From: Rouxiella aceris
GTDB lineage: Bacteria > Pseudomonadota > Gammaproteobacteria > Enterobacterales > Enterobacteriaceae
DNA: 64,000 nucleotides
Reading direction: 5' to 3'
NCBI RefSeq assembly: GCF_012933545.1
Contig: NZ_JAADJU010000003.1
Location: 372,001 to 436,000, forward strand
A program made the position numbers and the translations under genes. Below the pieces are notes generated by a model, which saw nothing but the letters and a program-made list of their open reading frames with translations, was not told the origin of the DNA and searched no databases. This document shows, in pieces, positions 54,726-63,618 of the stretch (the stretch's first letter is position 1; every line of letters begins with the position of its first letter).

Positions 54726-57083
54726 CTAGGTTTTCGCTGGCTCCGGATCTATGCCAATCATAGTGCCATTGTTACGCGTGGTGCCGGTTATTTTGCCGGC
54801 GAGATCCATGATCAGCAGTGCTTGTGTATCGGGGTTTCTCATTAGTAACGCGCGTCTGGCCTCGGCATTTTCGATAAATTTTATGCCGGCATGCACCAGT
54901 GTGTCGGCCTGCATGCCTTTAACAAAGTTGTTCTCCAGCATATGCCCGTCCTGACCGATAAAATAGAACAGGCTGGTATTACCATGGGATATGCGTAACT
55001 GTTCATTTCTTTTATCTAATATCGGATGCTGATAGACGCCCTCTGGGGCAGGGATGGGGGAACTTCGTAGATAATAATAGTCGGGTACCACTTCGCCGTT
55101 TACTTTTAGGCTGGCATGGACCGTTTCATGCAACAGCGTATGTAATTGGCTTTCCGCATCTTTGGTGAAAAACAGATCGGGGAAGGCGATGATATTTTTT
55201 TGCGGGTTATAATAGGCACCGACATTGCTTCTTTTTTTATCGTAGATCGAAACGGTTTTGACGCTCATATCGGTTTTAATTAACCACTCTGTTGTTTCTT
55301 GCATGGCAGTGATATTTTTTCTGATATTGGCGATATCCGTCTCTGTCAATTGGCTGGCGTCATCGTATCCCAGATAGGCGGCTGCTATTTTGCGGCCCTT
55401 GAGTGTGTCCAGGGCTTCGCTGGCCTTAATCAGCGCTTCCTTCATTTGTAACATCGCCTGTTCAATGGCGGCACCATTGCCAGGATTATTGGCTTTTATG
55501 GCGGCCAGGCCGCGTTCGTGCACTACGGTGTTGTCAAGCAGACGATGGATCCAGGTTTTGTTGCTGACTTTGGCCGCCGGGCGTCCGTTGGAGGGACCGG
55601 GTTGCGGTTCATTGGCATCCTGAACGCCAGACGGTTTGCTTTTGCCTCCCGCCAGATTGGCTTTGACACCGATGGCACCAAATAAGGTATTGACCCCGCC
55701 GTTGACGATTTCGTCCAGCCCATTGCTGCGCTGGGATGGGGAATCATCATTGATTGCCTGGTCGCTGCCGAGGCCGATTTGCGTAATGCCAATGCCCAAT
55801 AGCGCCATGCTTCCAGGTCCGGGGAAAATCAGCGTACTCAAGCCAGCCAAATCCGCCGCAGGCCTGAGATTCATTAACAGTTGTTGTTTAAATACTTCAC
55901 CATTGGTGGTGGTCAGGGTGTTGGCATCGCTTAGCGTGCGCGCTTTGACTTGCCGGGTAAGCCAGGAAAACACATCATCTTTAATTGGCTGAGGTTCATA
56001 GTTAATATATTTACTGCCCCATTTGCCTTGTCCCAGGGCGAGAAGGGCTTTATCGACACCGGTATAGGACATGCCATCCTGTCGCTGATAGAATGAAAAA
56101 TGGTTGGCCAGTTGTTGACGCTTGCGTTCATTTTTAGCTTGTTCTTTTACCCAGTTTTTAAGTTGACGCATAGTGTCAAATTCAAAAAAAGACTGGTCGC
56201 AATCCGGTTTATATAACACAACCTTGCCGTCGTTTCCGTGAACCAAAAACATATCTGAGGCGATATAGCCATAAATGTCAAAGGTGGTTATCGAGGTATT
56301 TGTTCGCTGACTGAACTCGTTTTTTAGATCCGTTAGCGATATTTTATCAGCATTCAGTGTCGTTCCGCCAATGGCATCAAGCAACAGTTTCAAGCCTTGA
56401 GCAGATAACGTGCCACTGTTATGCTCGTGTTTGGCCATGGCGATAAACAGTCCTTTATTTACCGTGCGAAATGACTCCGGCGACTTATTCCAGAACTGTT
56501 TTAATTTCGCCAGATATTTGGCGCTAAAATTACTGTTAACCACAATATCCATAAAGCTTCTGGGCAATAGTTTGACCTCATTACGAGTATCAAACCCTCT
56601 GGAGGCATAGCCCTGCGTATAAATACCGGAGTTCACGCTAAGAGTATCGGCATTGAGACGATCTTCTGCGCCGAAATTACTTAACAAACGTTCTGTCAAG
56701 GTTTGCGACTCCGTGGCACCGCCGCTGTGCGCCCAGCCGGTAAAAGTTTGCGAGGAACTTTCTGCATGATCAAAACGATTAAAGTAAGTATGGTCAGGAT
56801 TAACATCCAGGCCATATTTCTCTTTAATCGTGTCCCTCAAATATTTGCTGGCTGTTTCAATAATATGCGGGTAATTTTTTTTCAGTTTTTCGACATGCTG
56901 CATATAGATTTTTCTGTCGGTAAGTAATTGCTCTTTATCACCACTAATTAGCGATTCTGAGGGAGGCGCGTGATTTTTTGCTGATATGTTATCGGTTTTT
57001 TGAGGTGCAATAAAACTGTCCCCGCCATCAATAGCGGTGCTATTGCCAAGAGTTAGTGGTTGCAATGCTGCGTTAATATTCAT
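54726..57083 (-). CDS. Toxin-like protein with C-terminal HExxH metalloprotease motif
   Basis: 785 residues with AAGGAAGAAAT just before the ATG, a polar N-terminus and no signal peptide. A large helical body (residues 60-400, including FNRFDHAESSSQTFTGWAHSG and FDIYGYIASDMFLVHGNDGKVVLYKPD) is followed by a hydrophobic Gly-rich stretch (about 415-445, LSTLIFPGPGSMALLGIGITQIGLG). The C-terminal third contains QLHTLLHETVHASLK, with H652-E653-x-x-H656, a zinc-metalloprotease signature. The layout (body, hydrophobic segment, enzymatic end) recalls the dermonecrotic-toxin-like proteins of plant- and insect-associated bacteria. Toxin role and proteolysis are inferred; no immunity or chaperone gene is adjacent. 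Confidence 0.75.
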   Translation of the reverse strand: MNINAALQPLTLGNSTAIDGGDSFIAPQKTDNISAKNHAPPSESLISGDKEQLLTDRKIYMQHVEKLKKNYPHIIETASKYLRDTIKEKYGLDVNPDHTYFNRFDHAESSSQTFTGWAHSGGATESQTLTERLLSNFGAEDRLNADTLSVNSGIYTQGYASRGFDTRNEVKLLPRSFMDIVVNSNFSAKYLAKLKQFWNKSPESFRTVNKGLFIAMAKHEHNSGTLSAQGLKLLLDAIGGTTLNADKISLTDLKNEFSQRTNTSITTFDIYGYIASDMFLVHGNDGKVVLYKPDCDQSFFEFDTMRQLKNWVKEQAKNERKRQQLANHFSFYQRQDGMSYTGVDKALLALGQGKWGSKYINYEPQPIKDDVFSWLTRQVKARTLSDANTLTTTNGEVFKQQLLMNLRPAADLAGLSTLIFPGPGSMALLGIGITQIGLGSDQAINDDSPSQRSNGLDEIVNGGVNTLFGAIGVKANLAGGKSKPSGVQDANEPQPGPSNGRPAAKVSNKTWIHRLLDNTVVHERGLAAIKANNPGNGAAIEQAMLQMKEALIKASEALDTLKGRKIAAAYLGYDDASQLTETDIANIRKNITAMQETTEWLIKTDMSVKTVSIYDKKRSNVGAYYNPQKNIIAFPDLFFTKDAESQLHTLLHETVHASLKVNGEVVPDYYYLRSSPIPAPEGVYQHPILDKRNEQLRISHGNTSLFYFIGQDGHMLENNFVKGMQADTLVHAGIKFIENAEARRALLMRNPDTQALLIMDLAGKITGTTRNNGTMIGIDPEPAKT

Positions 57084-57425
57084 ATTTCTTCCTTAATGAG
57101 GTTAATAGGGAGTGATGGTTGCTGTTGGTGCAATATCCCCTGGTTTCAATAAGAAATCGCGGCATGGTAATAAATATTGACAAGATCCTCCACTTGTTAT
57201 GCCGATATTATTTAATCTATAAAGCGAAGGAAGGGCTGCATAATATTGGGTAGTTAAACAACATAAAGGGTTCCAGAACAATATTGGCTTCAATTAGTTA
57301 GATTGTTACAATAATAGGATGATAATGGATGCAAACGCGATAATTTATCATTTAATATGCCAGATAACTGTGGTAACCATGGGATAGTCATGGGACAAAG
57401 TACCAATCCGAGAGAAGGAGCCACA
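57084..57425. promoter_or_regulatory. Divergent region between toxin-like gene and alginate lyase
   Basis: 342 AT-rich bases without a supported gene. The ribosome-binding sites of both genes lie at its edges (AAGGAA at left, AAGGAG at 57415-57420). No operator was identified. Confidence 0.4.
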
Positions 57426-58772
57426 ATGAACGGCATATTTAAAACGGCAATGATCGCCGTCTTCAGCCTGGTGCTGTGTAGTGAAGTGCTGCTCACTGCC
57501 GAGGCGGCGACGCGACCACTGGCGTTTATGCAGGATAATCAGTTGGCTGAGATCAAGCAGCAACTTGCCGAGGGGACAGCGGCGGTGCCAACGCGGGAGG
57601 CTTATGACCAACTGCTGGCCAGCGCGGAACATGCGTTGCTCCAGCCTGATTTCAGTGTGACTGACAAGGGCATGACCCCACCCAGTGGCTCAAAACATGA
57701 TTATTTAAGCCTCAGTGCCTATTGGTGGCCGGATGGGGATAAACCTGATGGCCTGCCGTGGATACGTCGCGACGGCAAGGTCAATCCTGCCAGTAAAGAT
57801 AACCAGAGCGACGGCGTGCGGCTGGCGGCCTTTACCGCCCGGGTACAGGATCTGACCCTGGCCTGGTATTTCTCCGGTCAGCAACGTTTTGCCGACAAGG
57901 CCGCCAGCCTGCTGCGTACCTGGTTTATCAATCCGCCAACGCGCATGAACCCCAATCTTAATTATGCGCAGGGTGTGCCCGGCATCGCCTCTGGCCGTAA
58001 TGCCGGGGTGCTTGATGGACGCTATTTTGCCACCCGTATTGTCGATGCCTTGCTGATGCTGCACGGCAATCCGGCCTGGTCCGCTGAAGATGAACAACAA
58101 ATGCACCAGTGGATGACGGAATATTTACGCTGGCTACAGCACGATCCTCTGGCACTAAAAGAGCGAAAAACCGGCAACAACCATGGCAACTGGTATGCCA
58201 CCCAGGTGGCGGGCATTGCCTGGTATCTCGACAAGCCCGAGGCGATTGCGCAAATGGTGGCGCTGACGCAAGGCAAACTGGACAGTCAGTTAACCGCAGA
58301 TGGCAGGCAGCCGCTGGAGCTGGCGCGTACGCGCTCGTTTCATTACAGCTATTTCAATTTACAGGCGGTAACGCTGTTGGCGGTGTTGGCGCAGAAAAAT
58401 GGTATCGATCTTTGGCATTATCAGACGCCAACCGGTAGTGGGGTATTGCGCGCGCTGGATTTTCTTGCCCCCTATAGCGATCAGACCAAAGTCTGGCCGT
58501 ATAAAAGTCTCGATCGTATCGGTGTACGCATAGTGCCGCTGCTGTCATGGGCGGATAACGCCATCGCTCAGCCGCGTTATGCCCGGCAGATCCTGGCGGC
58601 CAGTTATCGCCTGGCAGCGCCAAACCTCGGGCAGGGCCATAAGACAGGGGCGCGGCCTGACGCCGCGCGTGGAGCAATAATTGAAGCACAACGTGAAACC
58701 TGGCTGCTGTCATTACCTTTGTCGGCGGCAGGTTTTACACCCCCGACGCCATTACCGTCACCAGGCAAATAA
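57426..58772 (+). CDS. Secreted alginate-lyase-family protein
   Basis: 448-residue exported polysaccharide lyase of the alginate_lyase (PF05426) family. A signal peptide MNGIFKTAMIAVFSLVLCSEVLLTAEA is present. Family motifs are HDYLSLSAYWWPD (91-103), NYAQGVPGIASGRNAGVLDGR (179-199), the catalytic block NNHGNWY (251-257) and RSFHYSYFNLQA. Members cleave alginate or related uronic-acid polymers in the periplasm. No alginate synthesis or transport gene is nearby, so it may serve scavenging. ATG at 57426 follows AAGGAG. Confidence 0.9.
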   Translation: MNGIFKTAMIAVFSLVLCSEVLLTAEAATRPLAFMQDNQLAEIKQQLAEGTAAVPTREAYDQLLASAEHALLQPDFSVTDKGMTPPSGSKHDYLSLSAYWWPDGDKPDGLPWIRRDGKVNPASKDNQSDGVRLAAFTARVQDLTLAWYFSGQQRFADKAASLLRTWFINPPTRMNPNLNYAQGVPGIASGRNAGVLDGRYFATRIVDALLMLHGNPAWSAEDEQQMHQWMTEYLRWLQHDPLALKERKTGNNHGNWYATQVAGIAWYLDKPEAIAQMVALTQGKLDSQLTADGRQPLELARTRSFHYSYFNLQAVTLLAVLAQKNGIDLWHYQTPTGSGVLRALDFLAPYSDQTKVWPYKSLDRIGVRIVPLLSWADNAIAQPRYARQILAASYRLAAPNLGQGHKTGARPDAARGAIIEAQRETWLLSLPLSAAGFTPPTPLPSPGK

Positions 58773-58775
58773 AAG

Positions 58776-58800
58776 GACGGGCATTAGAATATATGCCCGC
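58776..58800. terminator. Hairpin between alginate lyase and nifJ
   Basis: Stem GGGCAT / ATGCCC with an 8-nt loop in the short gap between convergent genes; GC-rich with a brief T run only. A likely shared terminator. Confidence 0.55.
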
Positions 58801-58811
58801 CTTACTGCGGA

Positions 58812-61800
58812 TTAAGCTTCGCCTCCTTTACCCGCCAGCAGCGCGAGAAAATCGTATTTTTGCTGCAAATCTTTCTCGGCGGCCGCATAGAGCTGCTGGG
58901 CCACCTCCGGCTGCTGGGTATTGAGTCGTCTAAAGCGTTGCTCGTTATTTAGCGTCTCACTGAGATTGCTGTTTGGCGGTCTGGAATCGAGCGCCAGCGC
59001 CGCTTTGCCTTCTGCCACCCGGCGTGGATCAAAACGATACAGTGGCCAGAAACCGGTAGCAGTCAGTTGTTTCATCTGATCGTGACTGAGCGCCAAATCG
59101 TAACCATGTTCCTCGCACGGGCTGTAAGCAATAATCAGCGAAGGGCCTGGGTAGGCCTCGGCTTCCTGGATAGCCTTGACCGTTTGATTTAACTGCGCCC
59201 CCAGCGAGATTTGCGCCACGTAAACATGACCGTACATCATTATATTGACGCCGAGATCCTTGCGTGACTTGCGCTTGCCTTGCTCGGCAAACTTGGTGAC
59301 GGCCCCCAGCGGCGTGGCCTTGGATTGCTGACCGCCAGTGTTGGAATAGCACTGAGTATCGAGTACCAGCACATTGACATTTTCCGTCAGGCTTAACACA
59401 TGGTCGAGTCCGCCGTAGCCGATATCGTACGCCCAGCCGTCGCCGCCGATCATCCAGATAGATTTATCCACCAGGTAATCGGCATCAGTTGCCAGTTGTT
59501 GCGCATCCACACTATCGAGGCTGGCGAGCAGGGTACGTAGCACCGCGATCTGCTGGCGCTTGTTTTCGACGCTCAGCGTCTCATCACGCAATGCCGCCAG
59601 CAAGTCAGTTGGAATATGTTCAGCCAGTGTGGTCAGCAAACGCAATACCCGTGCACGATGCTGATCGACGGTTAAACGAAAGCCCAGGCCAAACTCGGCG
59701 TTATCTTCAAACAGCGAATTTGCCCATGCCGGTCCGCGCCCTTCGGCGTTGGTGGTATACGGCGTAGAGGGCAGGTTACCGCCGTAAATGGAGGAACAGC
59801 CGGTAGCATTGGCAATCAACAGACGGTCGCCATACAGCTGGGTCAACAGCTTGATATAAGGCGTTTCGCCACAGCCGGAACAAGCGCCGGAGTATTCAAA
59901 CAACGGTGAAATAAGCTGTGAAGTGCGAATATCGATCCGTTCCAGGCTGGCGACATCAATTTCCGGCAGTTGCAAAAAGTACTCATAGTTGGCTTTCTCG
60001 GCAACCAGATGCTCAATGCGATCGGCCATATTGATCGCCTTGATTTGCGGGTCGTTGCGATCTTTGGCCGGGCACACTTCGACACAGAGATTACAGCCAG
60101 TGCAATCTTCGGGAGCCACCTGCAACACGTACTTCTGGCCTCGCATATCGCGGGATTTGACGTCCAGAGATTGCAGGGTGTCCGGTGCCGCGCTCAGAGC
60201 CTCGGGTTGCACCACTTTGGCGCGGATGGCCGCGTGCGGACAGGCGGCAACGCAGTGGTTGCACTGGGTACAAAGATCGGGCTGCCAGATCGGCACTTCT
60301 TCGGCAATATTACGTTTTTCCCACTGTGTGGTCCCGGTCGGCCAGGTGCCATCAGGTGGAAACGCCGATACCGGCAGGGCATCACCCAACCCGGCCAGCA
60401 TCGCGGCGGTAACGGTTTTAACAAAGTCCGGCGCTTTATCCGAGACAATCGGCGGTCGTTTATGGCCCTGTTGCGGGATGGCCTGCAAGGGAATGGCAAT
60501 TAACTGCTCAAGGGTGGCGGCCATCGCCTGCCAGTTGCGCTCTACGACCTCCTTGCCCTTGCTGCCATAGCTGCGTGAAATCGCATCGGTCAGTTGCCGT
60601 TGCGCGACCTCGGTGGGCAGGATCTGGCTAAGATGGAAAAACGCCATCTGCATGACGGTATTAATACGAGCGCCAAGCTGGCATTCACGGGCGATTTTTG
60701 CCGCATTGATAATATAGAAACGGGCTTCGCGCTGGCGCAAGACCGATTGCACTTCCAGCGGCAGGCGCTGCCAGACTTCTTCTGCGCTAAATGGCGTATT
60801 AAGCAAAAAGATCCCCTGCGGACGCAGTCGCTCTGCCATTTGGTACATATCGATAAACTGCCATTGGTGACAGGCGACAAAGTGTGCCTGGCTGACCAGA
60901 TAAGCCGACTGGATCGGTTTTTCGCTGACGCGCAGATGGGAAACGGTCAACCCGCCGGCTTTTTTCGAGTCGTAGACAAAATAGCCCTGGGCATAGAGGT
61001 CGGTGGAGTTACCGATGATCTTGATATTGTTTTTGGTGGCGGAGACGGAACCGTCGCTGCCGAGGCCGTAAAACAGTGCTTCCAGCGAGGCATGCTGCGG
61101 CAACGCCTGCTGATTGACCGGTAACGACAAGCCGGTAACATCATCATAAATGCCCACGGTAAAGCGCGGGCGCGGCATATCCCGTTGTAATTCGTCAAAT
61201 ATCGACAGTACACAGTCAGGGCCAAACTCTTTTGACGACAGGCCGTAACGACCACCTATCACTGTGGGTAACAGCGGACGTTCGCCGCGGCTAAAGGCTT
61301 CGGCCAGCGCGGTCATCACATCGAGATACAGTGGTTCGGCCAGGGCCCCCGGTTCTTTGGTGCGGTCGAGTACGGCGATTTTTCTGGCGCTCAGCGGCAG
61401 GCAGGCCAGCAGGTGACGGGCACTGAAAGGGCGATATAAGCGGACTTTTAGCACGCCGACTTTTTCACCGCGCGCCCGCAGAGCTTCAATCACTTCCTCA
61501 CAGGTACCGATAGCCGAGCCCATCAATACCACGACACGCTCTGCCTGCGGATCACCAATATATTCAAAGGGTTGATAGTGGCGGCCGGTAAGCGTGGCAA
61601 ACTGCGCCATGGCGTTTTCGACATGTTCGATGCTTTGCGCATACCACAGGTTGGTGGCTTCCCGTGATTGAAAATAGGTATCAGGATTGGCGGAAGTGCC
61701 GCGGATCACTGGATGATCCGGCGACAAGGCGCGAGCACGATGGGCAGCGATTTGCGACTGTGGCAGCATTTGTTGCAGCGTGTCATCGTCAAGGGGCTCA

Positions 61801-62336
61801 ATTTTATTGATTTCGTGGGAGGTGCGGAAACCGTCAAAAAAGTGAATAAACGGAATACGGCTGTTAAGGGACGCAACCTGAGAAATCAGCGCGAAATCTT
61901 GTGCTTCCTGGACACTACTGGCGCACAACAGGGCACAACCGGTTTGTCGCACCGCCATAACATCGGAGTGATCGCCAAAAATAGACAAAGCATGGGTTGC
62001 CACGGTGCGTGCCGCGACGTGCAGTACAAAGGGGGTTAACTCACCGGCCAGTTTGTACAGTGTCGGGATCATTAACAGCAATCCCTGAGATGAAGTAAAC
62101 GAGGTGGAGAGGGCGCCGGTTTGCAGCGCACCGTGCACGGTGGCAATGGCACCGGCTTCCGACTGCATTTCCATAACGCGCGGGACATCACCCCAGATAT
62201 TTTTTCGTCCCTCACCTGACCAGGCTCCGGCAATTTCTGCCATGGTGGAACTGGGGGTGATTGGATAAATGGCAATAACCTCATTGGTGCGGTAAGCCAC
62301 GGAGGCAACGGCATTATTCCCGTCAGTGGTGATCAT
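58812..62336 (-). CDS. nifJ: Pyruvate:flavodoxin/ferredoxin oxidoreductase
   Basis: 1174-residue cytoplasmic enzyme (YdbK in E. coli) that oxidises pyruvate to acetyl-CoA and reduces flavodoxin or ferredoxin. The N-terminal block reads MITTDGNNAVASVAYRTNEV with YPITPSSTMAE. Two 4Fe-4S sites are CTQCNHCVAACPHAAI and CTGCNLCVEVCPAKD; a third cluster uses GACSGCGETPY. The thiamine-diphosphate motif is GGDGWAYDIGYGGLDHV. AAAAAGG precedes the ATG by 7 bases. Its position between ydbJ and an accessory gene keeps the E. coli hslJ/ydbK/ydbJ neighbourhood. Confidence 0.98.
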   Translation of the reverse strand: MITTDGNNAVASVAYRTNEVIAIYPITPSSTMAEIAGAWSGEGRKNIWGDVPRVMEMQSEAGAIATVHGALQTGALSTSFTSSQGLLLMIPTLYKLAGELTPFVLHVAARTVATHALSIFGDHSDVMAVRQTGCALLCASSVQEAQDFALISQVASLNSRIPFIHFFDGFRTSHEINKIEPLDDDTLQQMLPQSQIAAHRARALSPDHPVIRGTSANPDTYFQSREATNLWYAQSIEHVENAMAQFATLTGRHYQPFEYIGDPQAERVVVLMGSAIGTCEEVIEALRARGEKVGVLKVRLYRPFSARHLLACLPLSARKIAVLDRTKEPGALAEPLYLDVMTALAEAFSRGERPLLPTVIGGRYGLSSKEFGPDCVLSIFDELQRDMPRPRFTVGIYDDVTGLSLPVNQQALPQHASLEALFYGLGSDGSVSATKNNIKIIGNSTDLYAQGYFVYDSKKAGGLTVSHLRVSEKPIQSAYLVSQAHFVACHQWQFIDMYQMAERLRPQGIFLLNTPFSAEEVWQRLPLEVQSVLRQREARFYIINAAKIARECQLGARINTVMQMAFFHLSQILPTEVAQRQLTDAISRSYGSKGKEVVERNWQAMAATLEQLIAIPLQAIPQQGHKRPPIVSDKAPDFVKTVTAAMLAGLGDALPVSAFPPDGTWPTGTTQWEKRNIAEEVPIWQPDLCTQCNHCVAACPHAAIRAKVVQPEALSAAPDTLQSLDVKSRDMRGQKYVLQVAPEDCTGCNLCVEVCPAKDRNDPQIKAINMADRIEHLVAEKANYEYFLQLPEIDVASLERIDIRTSQLISPLFEYSGACSGCGETPYIKLLTQLYGDRLLIANATGCSSIYGGNLPSTPYTTNAEGRGPAWANSLFEDNAEFGLGFRLTVDQHRARVLRLLTTLAEHIPTDLLAALRDETLSVENKRQQIAVLRTLLASLDSVDAQQLATDADYLVDKSIWMIGGDGWAYDIGYGGLDHVLSLTENVNVLVLDTQCYSNTGGQQSKATPLGAVTKFAEQGKRKSRKDLGVNIMMYGHVYVAQISLGAQLNQTVKAIQEAEAYPGPSLIIAYSPCEEHGYDLALSHDQMKQLTATGFWPLYRFDPRRVAEGKAALALDSRPPNSNLSETLNNEQRFRRLNTQQPEVAQQLYAAAEKDLQQKYDFLALLAGKGGEA

Positions 62337-62668
62337 CAGTAAACCTTTTTCTAAACAAGCGACGAACGGGAATACCCCTAAAATTCGTCAGGATAGTAAA
62401 AGTTTAGCAGAGGAAGAATTCTGACCTTTATCAGGATTGTGTTACGCCGCGACTCACAGCTAACCCCAGAAGACTAATACAGAAATTCAGGTAACAGGCG
62501 CAAACTCGACAAGCAGAACAAATCAACCAGAGAAATCATTACTGATTGTCGGTGATTTTTTAGGAAAAAACGCTATTTACTTCTCGCTGGCTCTCGACGG
62601 CAGCAGAAAAGCTCGGCTATGATGACTGTCGTTAAAATTATTGAAATATTCATCCGGGAGCAGGGTTG
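62337..62668. promoter_or_regulatory. Divergent nifJ/ydbJ upstream region
   Basis: 332 bases between divergent genes. No additional gene is seen; nothing matched a SoxS or FNR site well enough to report. Confidence 0.4.
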
Positions 62669-62947
62669 ATGAAAACTGCGTTTAAATTATTACTGGTTAG
62701 CACGACGTTGCTATTGGCCGCATGCAGCAGTAATAAAGAGACGGCGGAAGTACCGCAAAAGGGTAACAGTTTTAATATCTCTCACCGTAATCAGGATGCC
62801 AATAGCCCGGTGGCCGCAGCCTGTTCGCTGGCCGGTGGCAGCTTGCAGCTTTCCCGTCAGTTAGACGGCAGCTCGGTGGGGATGTGTCAGATGGCTAATG
62901 GCCGGCGTTGTATGCAAGGGGCGTTGCTTAGCGGGGCCTGTTCCTAA
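62669..62947 (+). CDS. ydbJ: DUF333 lipoprotein YdbJ
   Basis: 92-residue small lipoprotein. The signal MKTAFKLLLVSTTLLLAAC ends in a lipobox with C19; residue +2 is Ser, suggesting the outer membrane. The mature part carries the DUF333 pattern (CSLAGGSLQLSRQLDGSSVGMCQMANGRRCMQGALL) with conserved cysteines. Function is unknown. GGAGCAGG precedes the ATG. The ydbJ-nifJ pairing is as in E. coli. Confidence 0.92.
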   Translation: MKTAFKLLLVSTTLLLAACSSNKETAEVPQKGNSFNISHRNQDANSPVAAACSLAGGSLQLSRQLDGSSVGMCQMANGRRCMQGALLSGACS

Positions 62948-63072
62948 CCCCCCCTGCGCCCTTGACGCCGTGGCGGTGTTGGCTGCCCTCGCTCACCCGA
63001 ATCACTGACTAATGTCAGCTCATCGGGATTCACTCAGTTGCCGCCTTGCCACAACGCCACGGTTTATTTTCC

Positions 63073-63492
63073 TTAATTAACCCACTCTTTAAGCTGGTAG
63101 ATCAGTTGATGCTGGCCCTGGGTCAGCGTGAGTGTCTGCGCCTGCAGGCTGACTTTCGCCCCTTTCTCCAGCATCTCGGCCAAGAGCATATCCCCCTGAT
63201 TAAGCTGCGGGTCGGCACACAGCATGCGGGTGGACATCATCGGTTTTACCGTCAGCACATTGTCTGCCAACTGACCTTGGCCGTTAAAGCGGTTACACAT
63301 CTTGCCGGAAACGTGCATATTCTCGCCAAATTCCAGCGTCGGTTTTTGCGGGTTTGGTGTATTAATTGCTGCGCCGTCAATGCTGACCAGTTCATAACGA
63401 TGATGTTGCAGAGTGTCGGCGCTAAGGCGAGGGTGGCTACAGCCGCTAAGAGTAACGGCAGCCAACAGTGTGATTATGGCGGTTTTGTTCAT
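63073..63492 (-). CDS. hslJ: META-domain lipoprotein HslJ
   Basis: 139-residue outer-membrane-type lipoprotein. The lipobox is LSGC with C18. The META/HslJ domain is visible as PTLEFGENMHVSGKMCNRFNGQGQLADNVLTV followed by MMSTRMLCADP. E. coli HslJ is heat-inducible and affects novobiocin resistance. AGGAGAAAAG precedes the ATG. It follows ldhA on the same strand, with a large hairpin in between, as in E. coli ldhA-hslJ. Confidence 0.95.
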   Translation of the reverse strand: MNKTAIITLLAAVTLSGCSHPRLSADTLQHHRYELVSIDGAAINTPNPQKPTLEFGENMHVSGKMCNRFNGQGQLADNVLTVKPMMSTRMLCADPQLNQGDMLLAEMLEKGAKVSLQAQTLTLTQGQHQLIYQLKEWVN

Positions 63493-63528
63493 CTTTTCTC
63501 CTGAAGAAACATCCTTGAATTTCAGTGT

Positions 63529-63560
63529 GTTCGGTACTTAATTTTGCTTAAGTACCGAAC
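63529..63560 (-). terminator. Perfect 13-bp-stem hairpin between ldhA and hslJ
   Basis: GTTCGGTACTTAA / TTAAGTACCGAAC with a 6-nt loop. It sits 58 bases after the ldhA stop and 36 before the hslJ start. No U tract follows on either strand, so it may be an operator or an attenuator-like structure in place of a simple terminator. Confidence 0.55.
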
Positions 63561-63618
63561 AGGATGACAATAATAACCAAACTTTTGGCAGAAATCTTTC
63601 GAAAATCTGCCAGCTAAC

